The notes under the pieces are model-generated. The model was given only the letters and a program-made list of their open reading frames with translations, had not been told where the DNA came from and ran no database searches. From Candidatus Kaelpia aquatica (lineage in GTDB: Bacteria > Omnitrophota > Gorgyraeia > Kaelpiales > Kaelpiaceae), in the NCBI GenBank assembly GCA_030765335.1, contig JAVCCU010000018.1:1-45365 (forward strand): DNA of 45,365 bases, written 5' to 3'. Both the position numbers and the translations under genes were made by a program. This document shows, piece after piece, positions 7,303 through 14,522 of the stretch. Numbering within the stretch: the stretch's first letter is position 1; the number at the start of each line of letters is the position of its first letter.

Positions 7303-8297
7303 TATTGACCTCCTTCTTTTCTTATATTAAATAGTGGCAGCAGCGACGACTGTTCGGAATCAATTATATATTTCTCTTTTACTTTAGGTAAAATATCTGT
7401 CATTGTCTCTAGATATAGCCTCTTTTTGGTGATGAGCGGAGCTTTTTTATATTCTTTAAGCAGCGCAGTGAATCGTTCAGCATCACCTTGAGCGCGGTTT
7501 ACTTTATCTAGAAGATAGCCCTCGGATTTGCTGATTGTTTTTTCTGCTTCACCCTTTTCTCGGGGTACAACCTTATTGTATGCTTCCCAGGCTTGATTTA
7601 TGAGGCGTTCTTTTTCCTGCTTTGCTTCATTGACCTCATTAAAAGCTGCTTTTACTTCTTGAGGTGGATTGACATCTAGCAGTTTGACAGTCACAACCTG
7701 TATGCCGCTGTTATAATTATCCAGCAGCTTCTGTATCTGAATCTGCGCTAGATGGTTTATAGACTCTCTCTTTATAGTTAGTATTTCATCTACTCTATGG
7801 TCTCCGACTAAACGTCTGATAATAATCTCAGAGATATCCTGAACATTGTTTCTTGGATCTCTGGTTGCGAAAAGAAATTTCACCGGGTCTTTTATTTTAT
7901 ATTGTACAATCCATTGTACATCCAGAATATTTAGATCACCTGTAAGCATGATAGATTCATCATTATAGTTTCTCTGAGAGTAGCTTGTCTTTATGCCTGA
8001 CTGCATTGTTCTAAATCCAAACTCCTCTTTGTATACTCTCTTTACTTTGACTTTCTGGACTCGCTCTATCATAGGAGGAAGCTTAAAGTGTAGCCCTGGA
8101 GAAGCAGTTGTAATATACTTACCAAAACGTTGTACGACTCCTACCTCTTCTGGGTTAATAGAATAGATCATACCTTTAAGCATGATTAGTAGAAAGATTC
8201 CAGCAGCTATGGGTAACATCGGCAGCGCTGATCTCTTGATATCTTTAAGGCCCTGCTTGCCTTTACCAAAAAGCTCTTCTGGGGTCGTAAAGTCCAT
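7302..8297 (-). CDS. hflK: HflK, SPFH-domain regulator of FtsH
   Basis: 331 residues. A short cytoplasmic N-terminus, a membrane helix about 23-46, then the SPFH domain (PEEVGVVQRFGKYITTASPGLHFKLPP is the usual HflK entry), the helical NEVNEAKQEKERLINQA...GDAERF segment and the LYLETMTDILP motif. It partners HflC around FtsH. The N-terminal Gly/Pro-rich tract of proteobacterial HflK is nearly absent. First gene of the two-gene operon, with a good ribosome site (AAAGGAGTGTC). ftsH itself is not in this window. Confidence 0.88.
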   Translation of the reverse strand: MDFTTPEELFGKGKQGLKDIKRSALPMLPIAAGIFLLIMLKGMIYSINPEEVGVVQRFGKYITTASPGLHFKLPPMIERVQKVKVKRVYKEEFGFRTMQSGIKTSYSQRNYNDESIMLTGDLNILDVQWIVQYKIKDPVKFLFATRDPRNNVQDISEIIIRRLVGDHRVDEILTIKRESINHLAQIQIQKLLDNYNSGIQVVTVKLLDVNPPQEVKAAFNEVNEAKQEKERLINQAWEAYNKVVPREKGEAEKTISKSEGYLLDKVNRAQGDAERFTALLKEYKKAPLITKKRLYLETMTDILPKVKEKYIIDSEQSSLLPLFNIRKEGGQ

Positions 8298-8352
8298 ATT
8301 GACACTCCTTTTTGACGGTTTGGTCTTAATGAAGCATTGTCACCTTCAAGAT

Positions 8353-8381
8353 ACGATACCACCAGGAAATATCATTAACAA
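8353..8381 (-). promoter_or_regulatory. Candidate hflKC promoter
   Basis: On the minus strand TTGTTA (complement of 8376-8381), 17-base spacer, TATCGT (complement of 8353-8358). It lies about 55 bases above the hflK start. Both boxes are imperfect (4 of 6). Confidence 0.35.
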
Positions 8382-8513
8382 GGCGATTCTTTAAGCGGCT
8401 TAAATTGAACTACTATATAAAACCACACTTAATCTGCTTTATGTGATAGAATAAACTAGTTTTGATAGGGGTTTTCATGATTTTCAATCATAATAAATAA
8501 GGAAGGTGAAGAG

Positions 8514-10094
8514 ATGGAAGAGTTTAAAAAATTAGGATTATCAGAGCAGACGATTGAAGTTTTAAAGAGAAAGGGTTTTGAAAAACCTACGCTTATTCAA
8601 GAGAAGGTTATCCCTGCTATATTTAACAGTGATAAAGATATAGTTGGACAGGCTCAGACCGGAACCGGAAAGACCGCTGCTTTTGGTTTGCCAATTATTG
8701 AACTGCTCAAAGAGAGATCAGGATTTGTTAGTGTTTTAATCCTTACTCCTACAAGAGAGCTGGCTATTCAGGTTGCTGAAGAGCTAAATTCGTTAAAAGG
8801 GAAGAGGGATTTAAGTATTGCGCCTATTTATGGAGGTCAATCTATAGATTTACAGCTCAGGCGTCTTAAGAAGGGCGTAGATATAGTTGTTGGCACTCCA
8901 GGCAGAGTTATTGATCATATAAAGCGTAAGACTTTAAAGATTGATAAGGTCTCATATTTTGTTTTAGACGAAGCAGATGAGATGTTGAATATGGGATTTA
9001 TTGATGATGTTAAAGAGATAATGAATAAGATGAGCTCCGGTAAGCGGGTTTTGCTTTTTTCAGCGACTATGCCGAATGAGATATTGCAGATCGCTAAAAA
9101 ATATATGGCAGGGTATGAAGTCTTAAGGACAGGAGAGGGCCAGCTTACAGTTAGTCAGACCGAGCAAATATATTTTGAAGTATCAGAAGGAGATAAACTT
9201 GAGGCGCTATGTAGAATCATAGATGTTGAAGCAGAGTTTTACGGCCTTGTGTTTTGCAGGACAAAGGTCAAGGTGGATATGGTTGCCAGCAAGCTGATGG
9301 AGCGTGGGTATGATGCAGATGCTTTGCATGGAGATATGTCTCAACCATTACGGGAGAGGATCCTTAATAAGTTTAAAAAACGTACAGTAACTATTTTAGT
9401 GGCAACTGATGTTGCATCAAGAGGTATAGATGTACAGGACCTAACCCATGTTATCAACTACTCTATTCCTCAAGATGCCGAATCATATGTCCATAGAATT
9501 GGCCGTACGGGTAGAGCAGGTAAAGAGGGTAACGCTATAACTTTTATCAGTCCTGAGGAGTATAGAAAGTTAAATTTTATTAAAAGAATAGCTCAGACTG
9601 ATATTCGTAAGCATAAATTGCCGAATATAAAAGATGTTATAGAGACAAAGAAGAACAGGATTAAAGCTCAAGTAGAGAGTGTTGTAACGTCTGGCATTAA
9701 AGATGAGTATCTCAATATCTCTAGAGATTTACTCAAAAACAATAGCCCTGAAGATCTCCTTGCAGCTCTCCTTGAGGTCTCTTTTAAAGATGAGCTGGAT
9801 GAGAATAAATATGTTGAGATAGAGGACGCTGCTTTTGTTGATAAGAAAGGTAAGACACGTCTCTTTGTTGGCAGAGGTAAGCAAGATGGGTTTAACGCTA
9901 AAGAGCTGGCAAAGATAATAAAAGAGAGATGCAATATTAAAGATATTAGGATACATGATATACAGATCTTAGATAGGTTCTCTTTTATTACCCTGCCTTT
10001 CAATGAAGCTGAAAAAGTCCTAACTTATTTTAAGAAAGGTAAAAATAAATCAGGAATGTTTATTGAGAAGGCGCAGAAGAGAAAGAAGAGATGA
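8514..10094 (+). CDS. deaD: DEAD-box RNA helicase with DbpA-type RNA-binding domain
   Basis: 526 residues. All helicase motifs are present: Q motif (GFEKPTLIQ), AQTGTGKT (47-54), PTRELA, GTPGR, DEAD (152-155), SAT, RGIDV and HRIGRTGRAG. After a charged linker, a DbpA-like RRM domain (about 450-510: TRLFVGRGKQDGF...) gives RNA specificity, as in DeaD/CsdA and DbpA. The likely role is ribosome assembly and mRNA unwinding, often cold-induced, which fits the cold-shock gene at the window edge. The C-terminus is basic (KKGKNKSGM...KRKKR). Ribosome site AAGGTGAAG. The last four bases overlap the next gene (ATGA). Confidence 0.9.
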   Translation: MEEFKKLGLSEQTIEVLKRKGFEKPTLIQEKVIPAIFNSDKDIVGQAQTGTGKTAAFGLPIIELLKERSGFVSVLILTPTRELAIQVAEELNSLKGKRDLSIAPIYGGQSIDLQLRRLKKGVDIVVGTPGRVIDHIKRKTLKIDKVSYFVLDEADEMLNMGFIDDVKEIMNKMSSGKRVLLFSATMPNEILQIAKKYMAGYEVLRTGEGQLTVSQTEQIYFEVSEGDKLEALCRIIDVEAEFYGLVFCRTKVKVDMVASKLMERGYDADALHGDMSQPLRERILNKFKKRTVTILVATDVASRGIDVQDLTHVINYSIPQDAESYVHRIGRTGRAGKEGNAITFISPEEYRKLNFIKRIAQTDIRKHKLPNIKDVIETKKNRIKAQVESVVTSGIKDEYLNISRDLLKNNSPEDLLAALLEVSFKDELDENKYVEIEDAAFVDKKGKTRLFVGRGKQDGFNAKELAKIIKERCNIKDIRIHDIQILDRFSFITLPFNEAEKVLTYFKKGKNKSGMFIEKAQKRKKR

Positions 10095-10657
10095 AAGCAC
10101 TGGCTTTAATAGCAGGTCCTCGTAAAGGTCAGGCTACTGATAGTATTACCGATGCAGTGCTTAGGGGTATCAATGAACGACAGATTGAGACCGAGAAGAT
10201 ATACCTGCATGATTTAGATATAAGACCATGTCTGGGCTGCAGTAATTGCCATAAAATTAAAGAGTGTATTATAGAAGATGACCATCAGATGGTTTTAGAT
10301 AAGATGGATAAGTCAGATATAATAGTTTTTGCTTCTCCCACTTACGTTAGTAATGTAACTTCTGTTGCCAAGGCATTTATGGATAGAAGCATTAGGTTTT
10401 TTGAGATGACCAAATTTGGGCCTCGACGTCTCTCTGATAGACCAAGCAAGGTAATATTAATTACAAGCTGTGGAGCTCCTTTTCCTTTCTCTCATATTCT
10501 TGGTTTTTCTAGCGGTTGCATGCGGGCCATGAAAGCATTCTTTAAACCTATGAATGTAAAGACTAAGACACTTACTGCTACTGGAATAAAAGATTTTGAT
10601 GCTAAATCCTGTAGTGGAATATTAAAGAAAGCTTATAAGTTAGGCAGAACTATTTAG
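10091..10657 (+). CDS. Iron-sulfur flavoprotein (Isf-type, flavodoxin-like fold)
   Basis: 188 residues. An NADPH-dependent FMN reductase/flavodoxin-like fold starting MKALALIAGPRKGQATD. The compact cysteine motif C47-x2-C50-x2-C53-x5-C59 (CLGCSNCHKIKEC) is that of the [4Fe-4S] site of archaeal and clostridial iron-sulfur flavoproteins, and ASPTYVSNVTSVAKAFMDR is the FMN-side loop of the family. Such proteins pass electrons from ferredoxin, or reduce O2/H2O2 in anaerobes. It overlaps the helicase stop (ATGA), hence is translationally coupled, though the functional link is unclear. The partner and substrate are not predictable. Confidence 0.75.
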   Translation: MKALALIAGPRKGQATDSITDAVLRGINERQIETEKIYLHDLDIRPCLGCSNCHKIKECIIEDDHQMVLDKMDKSDIIVFASPTYVSNVTSVAKAFMDRSIRFFEMTKFGPRRLSDRPSKVILITSCGAPFPFSHILGFSSGCMRAMKAFFKPMNVKTKTLTATGIKDFDAKSCSGILKKAYKLGRTI

Positions 10658-10681
10658 TATAATTAAAAAAAGGAGGTAAGT

Positions 10682-11065
10682 ATGAATATTTCAGTACTCA
10701 TTGCAAAGCTTCTTGGACCTTGCTTTACTGTTATAGCACTAGGCATTATCTTTAATCAAAAGTTTTACCAAAAAATGATGGAGGATTTTACTAAAAACTC
10801 TGCCTCTGTATATTTCGGAGGTCTATCTGCACTACTCTTCGGTCTTCTCGTTGTACTATTTCATAACTTATGGATCAAGAGTTGGGTGGTGATGATTACA
10901 ATTTTTGGCTGGGCGGGCATAGTTAAAGGTATCTGGTTGATTGTTTTTCCTGATTCAATATCTAAATTTATGCAGATATATAAAAGTAATAGTATTTTAT
11001 TAAAAATCCACTCTGTTCTAATTCTTGTTCTTGGTGTGACTCTAACTATGGTTGGATATTTTTAA
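10682..11065 (+). CDS. Small integral membrane protein, unknown function
   Basis: 127 residues with four hydrophobic segments (about 5-23, 44-63, 69-90 and 104-125). The QKFYQKMMEDF loop follows helix one. I cannot assign a family with certainty; it resembles small uncharacterised bacterial membrane proteins with this four-helix plan. No charged catalytic residues are evident. Very good ribosome site (AAAGGAGGTAAGT). It stands between the flavoprotein and the epimerase in the same direction. Confidence 0.7.
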   Translation: MNISVLIAKLLGPCFTVIALGIIFNQKFYQKMMEDFTKNSASVYFGGLSALLFGLLVVLFHNLWIKSWVVMITIFGWAGIVKGIWLIVFPDSISKFMQIYKSNSILLKIHSVLILVLGVTLTMVGYF

Positions 11066-11082
11066 TTGTTTGAATAGTTTTT

Positions 11083-12024
11083 ATGAATGTACTCATAACG
11101 GGGTCAACCGGTTTTATAGGTAGACACTTAGTACATAGATTAGCTAAAGATGATAGTAACAATGTATTTTGTCTCTTGCGTAGTGAGAAGAAAGCCCGGA
11201 GATATCTTCCTCCCAATGTTAAATTAATCTATCAGGATATAAGAGATTACGATGGATTAAAGAAGAGCATTGATTTTCCTGTCGATATTATATTTCATTG
11301 TGCAGGTTATGTCTCAAGCGGAAATAGTAATAAGTTTTATGAGGTAAATGTTTTAGGAACTGAAAATATCTGCAGACTATCATTAGAGCTTGAAATAAAA
11401 AAACTTATCCACTTGAGCTCTATTGCTGTTATTAGCGCTAATAGAGAGCTGCCTCTTAGGGAGGATCTGGACTATAAAGCATCAAACCCATATGGAGAGT
11501 CTAAGATTGAGGCAGAAAGGATAGTTTTAAATTATAGAGATAGAGGATTAAAAGTTGGGATACTCAGGCCTTGTGTGGTCTACGGGGAGGATGAGCCGCA
11601 CCTCTTAAGAGCATTGCTCTTTTTACTTAAATATCGTCTCTATCCTATTGTAGGTAGCGGAGAGAATAAGTTTCATCTTGTCTACGTAGAGAGTGTTGTC
11701 GACTCTATGGTCTATGCAGCAGCTGATGATTCTTTTACCCAGGAACCGGTCTTTATAGTTGATAGAGAGGTTTTAAGCCATAGGGAGGCTATGAATATCA
11801 TGGCTGATTCAATAGGCGCGCCTAGACCCCTCATTCTGCCTAGATGCATAATTCCTCTTTTAGTCAATCTTCCTTTCTTTGGTGCTAAGTTTAAAATACT
11901 CCTGCGGGATAGATGGTTTAGCACAGATAGGCTTCTTTCAACAGGTTTTCAGTATAAGCATGATGTAAGAGATAGCCTTATTGCCTCATCTAAGAGGATG
12001 GCCTCTAAATCATCTTTTATCTAA
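11083..12024 (+). CDS. Extended SDR NAD(P)-dependent epimerase/dehydratase-like protein
   Basis: 313 residues. Rossmann motif TGSTGFIG (6-13), the catalytic Tyr/Lys pair Y137-x3-K141 (NPYGESKIEAE) and a Ser pair at 112-113 are typical of extended short-chain dehydrogenases such as nucleotide-sugar epimerases and dihydroflavonol reductase-like enzymes. VYGEDEPHL and a C-terminal substrate-side domain follow. The substrate cannot be told from the motifs. No Shine-Dalgarno is seen. The gene ends 26 bases before the rex promoter. Confidence 0.75.
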   Translation: MNVLITGSTGFIGRHLVHRLAKDDSNNVFCLLRSEKKARRYLPPNVKLIYQDIRDYDGLKKSIDFPVDIIFHCAGYVSSGNSNKFYEVNVLGTENICRLSLELEIKKLIHLSSIAVISANRELPLREDLDYKASNPYGESKIEAERIVLNYRDRGLKVGILRPCVVYGEDEPHLLRALLFLLKYRLYPIVGSGENKFHLVYVESVVDSMVYAAADDSFTQEPVFIVDREVLSHREAMNIMADSIGAPRPLILPRCIIPLLVNLPFFGAKFKILLRDRWFSTDRLLSTGFQYKHDVRDSLIASSKRMASKSSFI

Positions 12025-12049
12025 ATAATTCCTAATAATCCATTTAAGC

Positions 12050-12077
12050 TTGACATCCAAAGAGGGAGATGTATAAT
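12050..12077 (+). promoter_or_regulatory. rex promoter
   Basis: Consensus TTGACA (12050-12055), 16-base spacer, perfect TATAAT (12072-12077). Transcription should start near 12084, leaving a leader of about 30 bases without a Shine-Dalgarno. Confidence 0.8.
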
Positions 12078-12088
12078 TTATTACTAAT

Positions 12089-12106
12089 TCGTTATTAATT
12101 TCACGA
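12089..12106 (+). promoter_or_regulatory. Candidate Rex operator
   Basis: An 18-base imperfect dyad, TCGTTATTAATTTCACGA, lies just after the predicted start of transcription. Its size and outer bases (TCGTnA...TnACGA) resemble Rex sites of the TTGTGAA-n4-TTCACAA type, with C/G at the second position. It would give autorepression of rex and, by read-through, redox control of the hydrogenase genes. Confidence 0.4.
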
Positions 12107-12113
12107 AGTAGCT

Positions 12114-12779
12114 ATGAATAAATTATCACACAATACGATATCTCGGGTATTCCTCTATATAAGGATATTAGAGGGGTTGATTAAAAAAAAGAATCTTAGC
12201 ATATCCAGCAGAGAGCTTGCAGAATTTGCAGGTTCAAGCGATGTTCAGGTTAGAAAGGATATATCCAATTTCGGTAAAGTTGGAACTCCTGGAATAGGCT
12301 ACAATACAGTCGAATTAAGAGATACCCTTGTAAACTTTGTTTTAAAGGAACATGTTGTTTCCGCTGTTCTATTTGGTGTCGGTAATCTCGGTACAGCTAT
12401 TCTTAGGTATCCGTCTTTTTATAAAGAGCGGATAAAGATAGTCGCTGCTTTTGATAGGTCTAGCAGTAAGATCGGCAAAACCATAAATGGCTTGGAGGTC
12501 TTTTCTGTGGCTAGCGCTAAAAGAGTTATAAAAGAAAAGAGTGTAGATATTGCTATCATTGCTGTTCCTGAAGAGTCAGCTCAAGAGGTGGCCGATATTG
12601 CAGTTGATTCTGAGTTGAAGGGGATAGTGAACTTCTCACCCATTACAATAAATGTTCCTAGCGGGGTATTTGTAAAAGATATGGATTTTACAATAGAGTT
12701 TTTATCGCTCTATTGCGATGCCTATATGGTTAATGGTCAAGCAGGTAAAAGCAGGAAGCAGTTGATCTCTAGGAGTTAG
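12114..12779 (+). CDS. rex: Redox-sensing transcriptional repressor Rex
   Basis: 221 residues. An N-terminal winged helix (about 1-80, with the family pattern SSDVQVRKDISNFGKVGTPG), a Rossmann domain with GVGNLG (88-93) for NADH, and the C-terminal swap helix (FTIEFLSLYCDAYMV). Rex dimers bind DNA when NAD+ is high and release it when NADH accumulates. Placement directly upstream of an NADH-linked hydrogenase is a common arrangement and indicates its target. The promoter is consensus, with a candidate operator just downstream. There is no Shine-Dalgarno before the ATG. Confidence 0.93.
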   Translation: MNKLSHNTISRVFLYIRILEGLIKKKNLSISSRELAEFAGSSDVQVRKDISNFGKVGTPGIGYNTVELRDTLVNFVLKEHVVSAVLFGVGNLGTAILRYPSFYKERIKIVAAFDRSSSKIGKTINGLEVFSVASAKRVIKEKSVDIAIIAVPEESAQEVADIAVDSELKGIVNFSPITINVPSGVFVKDMDFTIEFLSLYCDAYMVNGQAGKSRKQLISRS

Positions 12780-12782
12780 AGG

Positions 12783-12800
12783 CTGCCTATGGCAGGTTTT
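12783..12800 (+). terminator. Weak terminator-like hairpin between rex and the hydrogenase genes
   Basis: CTGCC (12783-12787) pairs with GGCAG (12791-12795) around a three-base loop, followed by GTTTT. Five base pairs would only partly stop RNA polymerase, so it may lower, not block, read-through from rex. A loose Rex-like sequence, TTGGTAA...TTAAATA (12812-12830), follows before the next gene. Confidence 0.3.
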
Positions 12801-12843
12801 AATAGAAAAAATTGGTAAATATATTAAATAGAAGGAGTCTAAA

Positions 12844-13323
12844 ATGGTGAAATATTGTGCGGTTGGAAAGGTGGTTATGAAAGACGGTAAAGAGCATAGG
12901 ATCTGCGATGAAACTCGCTCTGAGCTTTTGCCGATTTTGCAGAAGATTCAGGATAAGAAAGGTTATATATCAGACAAAGATATGCAGCAGGTTGCCGATA
13001 AATTGGGAATTCACCCTGTTGAGGTCTATTCTGTTATTACATTCTACTCTTTCCTAAATTGCCAAAAAGAGGGCCAGCATACAATACGAGTGAGCAGCTG
13101 CATCTCTTCTGTTATGAAGGGAAGTAAAAAAATAGTCAAAGAGTTTGAAAAAGCTCTTGGAATAAGAGTTGGCGAGACTACAGGAGATAAAAAAATAACA
13201 CTTAAAGAGACAAGCTGTATCGGAATGTGCGATATGGCGCCGGCTATTATGGTGGATAGTAAATTAGTAGGAAAAGTAACGGCCCAAAAAGTGAAAGAGA
13301 TAGTAAAGGAGCTTAAAATATGA
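12844..13323 (+). CDS. NuoE-like (HydC-type) hydrogenase subunit, cluster ligands incomplete
   Basis: 159 residues with a thioredoxin-like [2Fe-2S] domain of the NuoE/HydC family, which normally carries electrons at the NADH side of trimeric hydrogenases. The second ligand pair C125-x3-C129 (SCIGMC) is intact. Where family members have CxxxxC, this protein has Ser at both positions (S84 and S89), with one Cys displaced to C86 (VSSCISSVMKG). The cluster is therefore either absent, ligated differently (C73 and C86 are nearby) or lost. The frame is otherwise normal. Good ribosome site (AAGGAGTC). It is the first gene of the hydrogenase operon, overlapping the next by four bases. Confidence 0.85.
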   Translation: MVKYCAVGKVVMKDGKEHRICDETRSELLPILQKIQDKKGYISDKDMQQVADKLGIHPVEVYSVITFYSFLNCQKEGQHTIRVSSCISSVMKGSKKIVKEFEKALGIRVGETTGDKKITLKETSCIGMCDMAPAIMVDSKLVGKVTAQKVKEIVKELKI

Positions 13324-14522
13324 AGAGAGATGGAGCAGTAATATTCAGCGATATAGAGCTAGGCTGTGCTTTAAGGAAAGCTCTTGAGGTTGGCCGTAGT
13401 GAGGTCTTGAATGCTGTAGGTGACTCTAATTTAAAAGGACGAGGAGGAGCCGGTTTTCCAACAGGTGTTAAATGGAACCTTGCTGCCAACTCATCTAATT
13501 GCAAAAAATATATTGTTGCCAATGCTGATGAAGGTGAACCAGGTACTTTTAAAGACAGAGTCCTTTTAACAGAGTACTCTGGTCTTCTATTTGAAGGAAT
13601 GATTATCGCAGCTTATGCGATAGGGGCAGAGAAGGGATTTCTTTATCTAAGGGGGGAGTACAGGTCGTTTTTACCTGAGCTTGAGAAAGTCTTAAAAAGC
13701 TTGAGAACTAAAAATCTGCTTGGAGATAAGATACTTAAGAATAAAGATTTTAACTTTGATATTGAGGTGAGACTGGGTTTTGGCGCTTATGTCTGTGGTG
13801 AAGAGACTGCCTTAATTGAGTCACTTGAAGGCTATAGAGGTGAGCCAAGGAATAGGCCTCCTTTTCCTGTCTATACCGGCTATAACGGACATCCGACAGT
13901 TGTAAATAATGTTGAGACGCTCTCAAATATAGCACATATAATATTAAAAGAGCCGGAGTGGTTTAAAAGTATCGGCACTGAGAGATCAGCCGGTTCAAAG
14001 ATAATTAGTATCTCTGGCGACTGCAGGAAACCTGGAGTATATGAAGTGCCATTTGGAACTTCAATAAAAAAGATATTACAAATAGCTGATGCTTCTGACA
14101 CAAAAGCTGTTGTGGTAGGTGGCGCATCGGGTATTTGCGTTGGCAAGGATCAGTTTAATCATAAAATAGGATTTGAGGATCTACCGACAGGCGGCTCTAT
14201 TATAGTTTTCAATGAAAAGAGAGATCTCCTAGATGTTATCGATAACTTTTTGGAATTCTTTAAGGAAGAGTCTTGCGGCCAGTGTACACCTTGCAGAGAA
14301 GGAATCCCTGTCTTAATTGAGGGTATCAATATGATTAAGAGAGGAGAGTGTAGTAGTGCTTATCTTAAAGATCTGTTGTCGGTATCTGAGACAATGCAGT
14401 TGGCTTCAAAGTGCGGCTTGGGTCAATCTGCACCGAACATCTTTGTCTCGGTGATAAATAGTTTTAAGAAAGAGTATAAACTGTCTAATAAAAAGAGAGA
14501 GGAGAGAGCATTCAATGGATAA
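13320..14522 (+). CDS. NuoF-like (HydB core) NADH/FMN subunit of the hydrogenase
   Basis: 400 residues. FMN site GRGGAGFPTG (40-49), NADH-side ADEGEPGTFKDR, FGAYVCGEETALIESLEG, an SLBB domain, and the [4Fe-4S] ligands C319, C322, C325 (SCGQCTPC) with C365. It oxidises or reduces NAD(H) through FMN. It is the bare NuoF core: the N-terminal thioredoxin-like domain and the C-terminal ferredoxin-like domains of the roughly 600-residue bifurcating HydB are missing. It is translationally coupled to both neighbours (ATGA at its start, 8-base overlap with hydA). Confidence 0.9.
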   Translation: MKRDGAVIFSDIELGCALRKALEVGRSEVLNAVGDSNLKGRGGAGFPTGVKWNLAANSSNCKKYIVANADEGEPGTFKDRVLLTEYSGLLFEGMIIAAYAIGAEKGFLYLRGEYRSFLPELEKVLKSLRTKNLLGDKILKNKDFNFDIEVRLGFGAYVCGEETALIESLEGYRGEPRNRPPFPVYTGYNGHPTVVNNVETLSNIAHIILKEPEWFKSIGTERSAGSKIISISGDCRKPGVYEVPFGTSIKKILQIADASDTKAVVVGGASGICVGKDQFNHKIGFEDLPTGGSIIVFNEKRDLLDVIDNFLEFFKEESCGQCTPCREGIPVLIEGINMIKRGECSSAYLKDLLSVSETMQLASKCGLGQSAPNIFVSVINSFKKEYKLSNKKREERAFNG

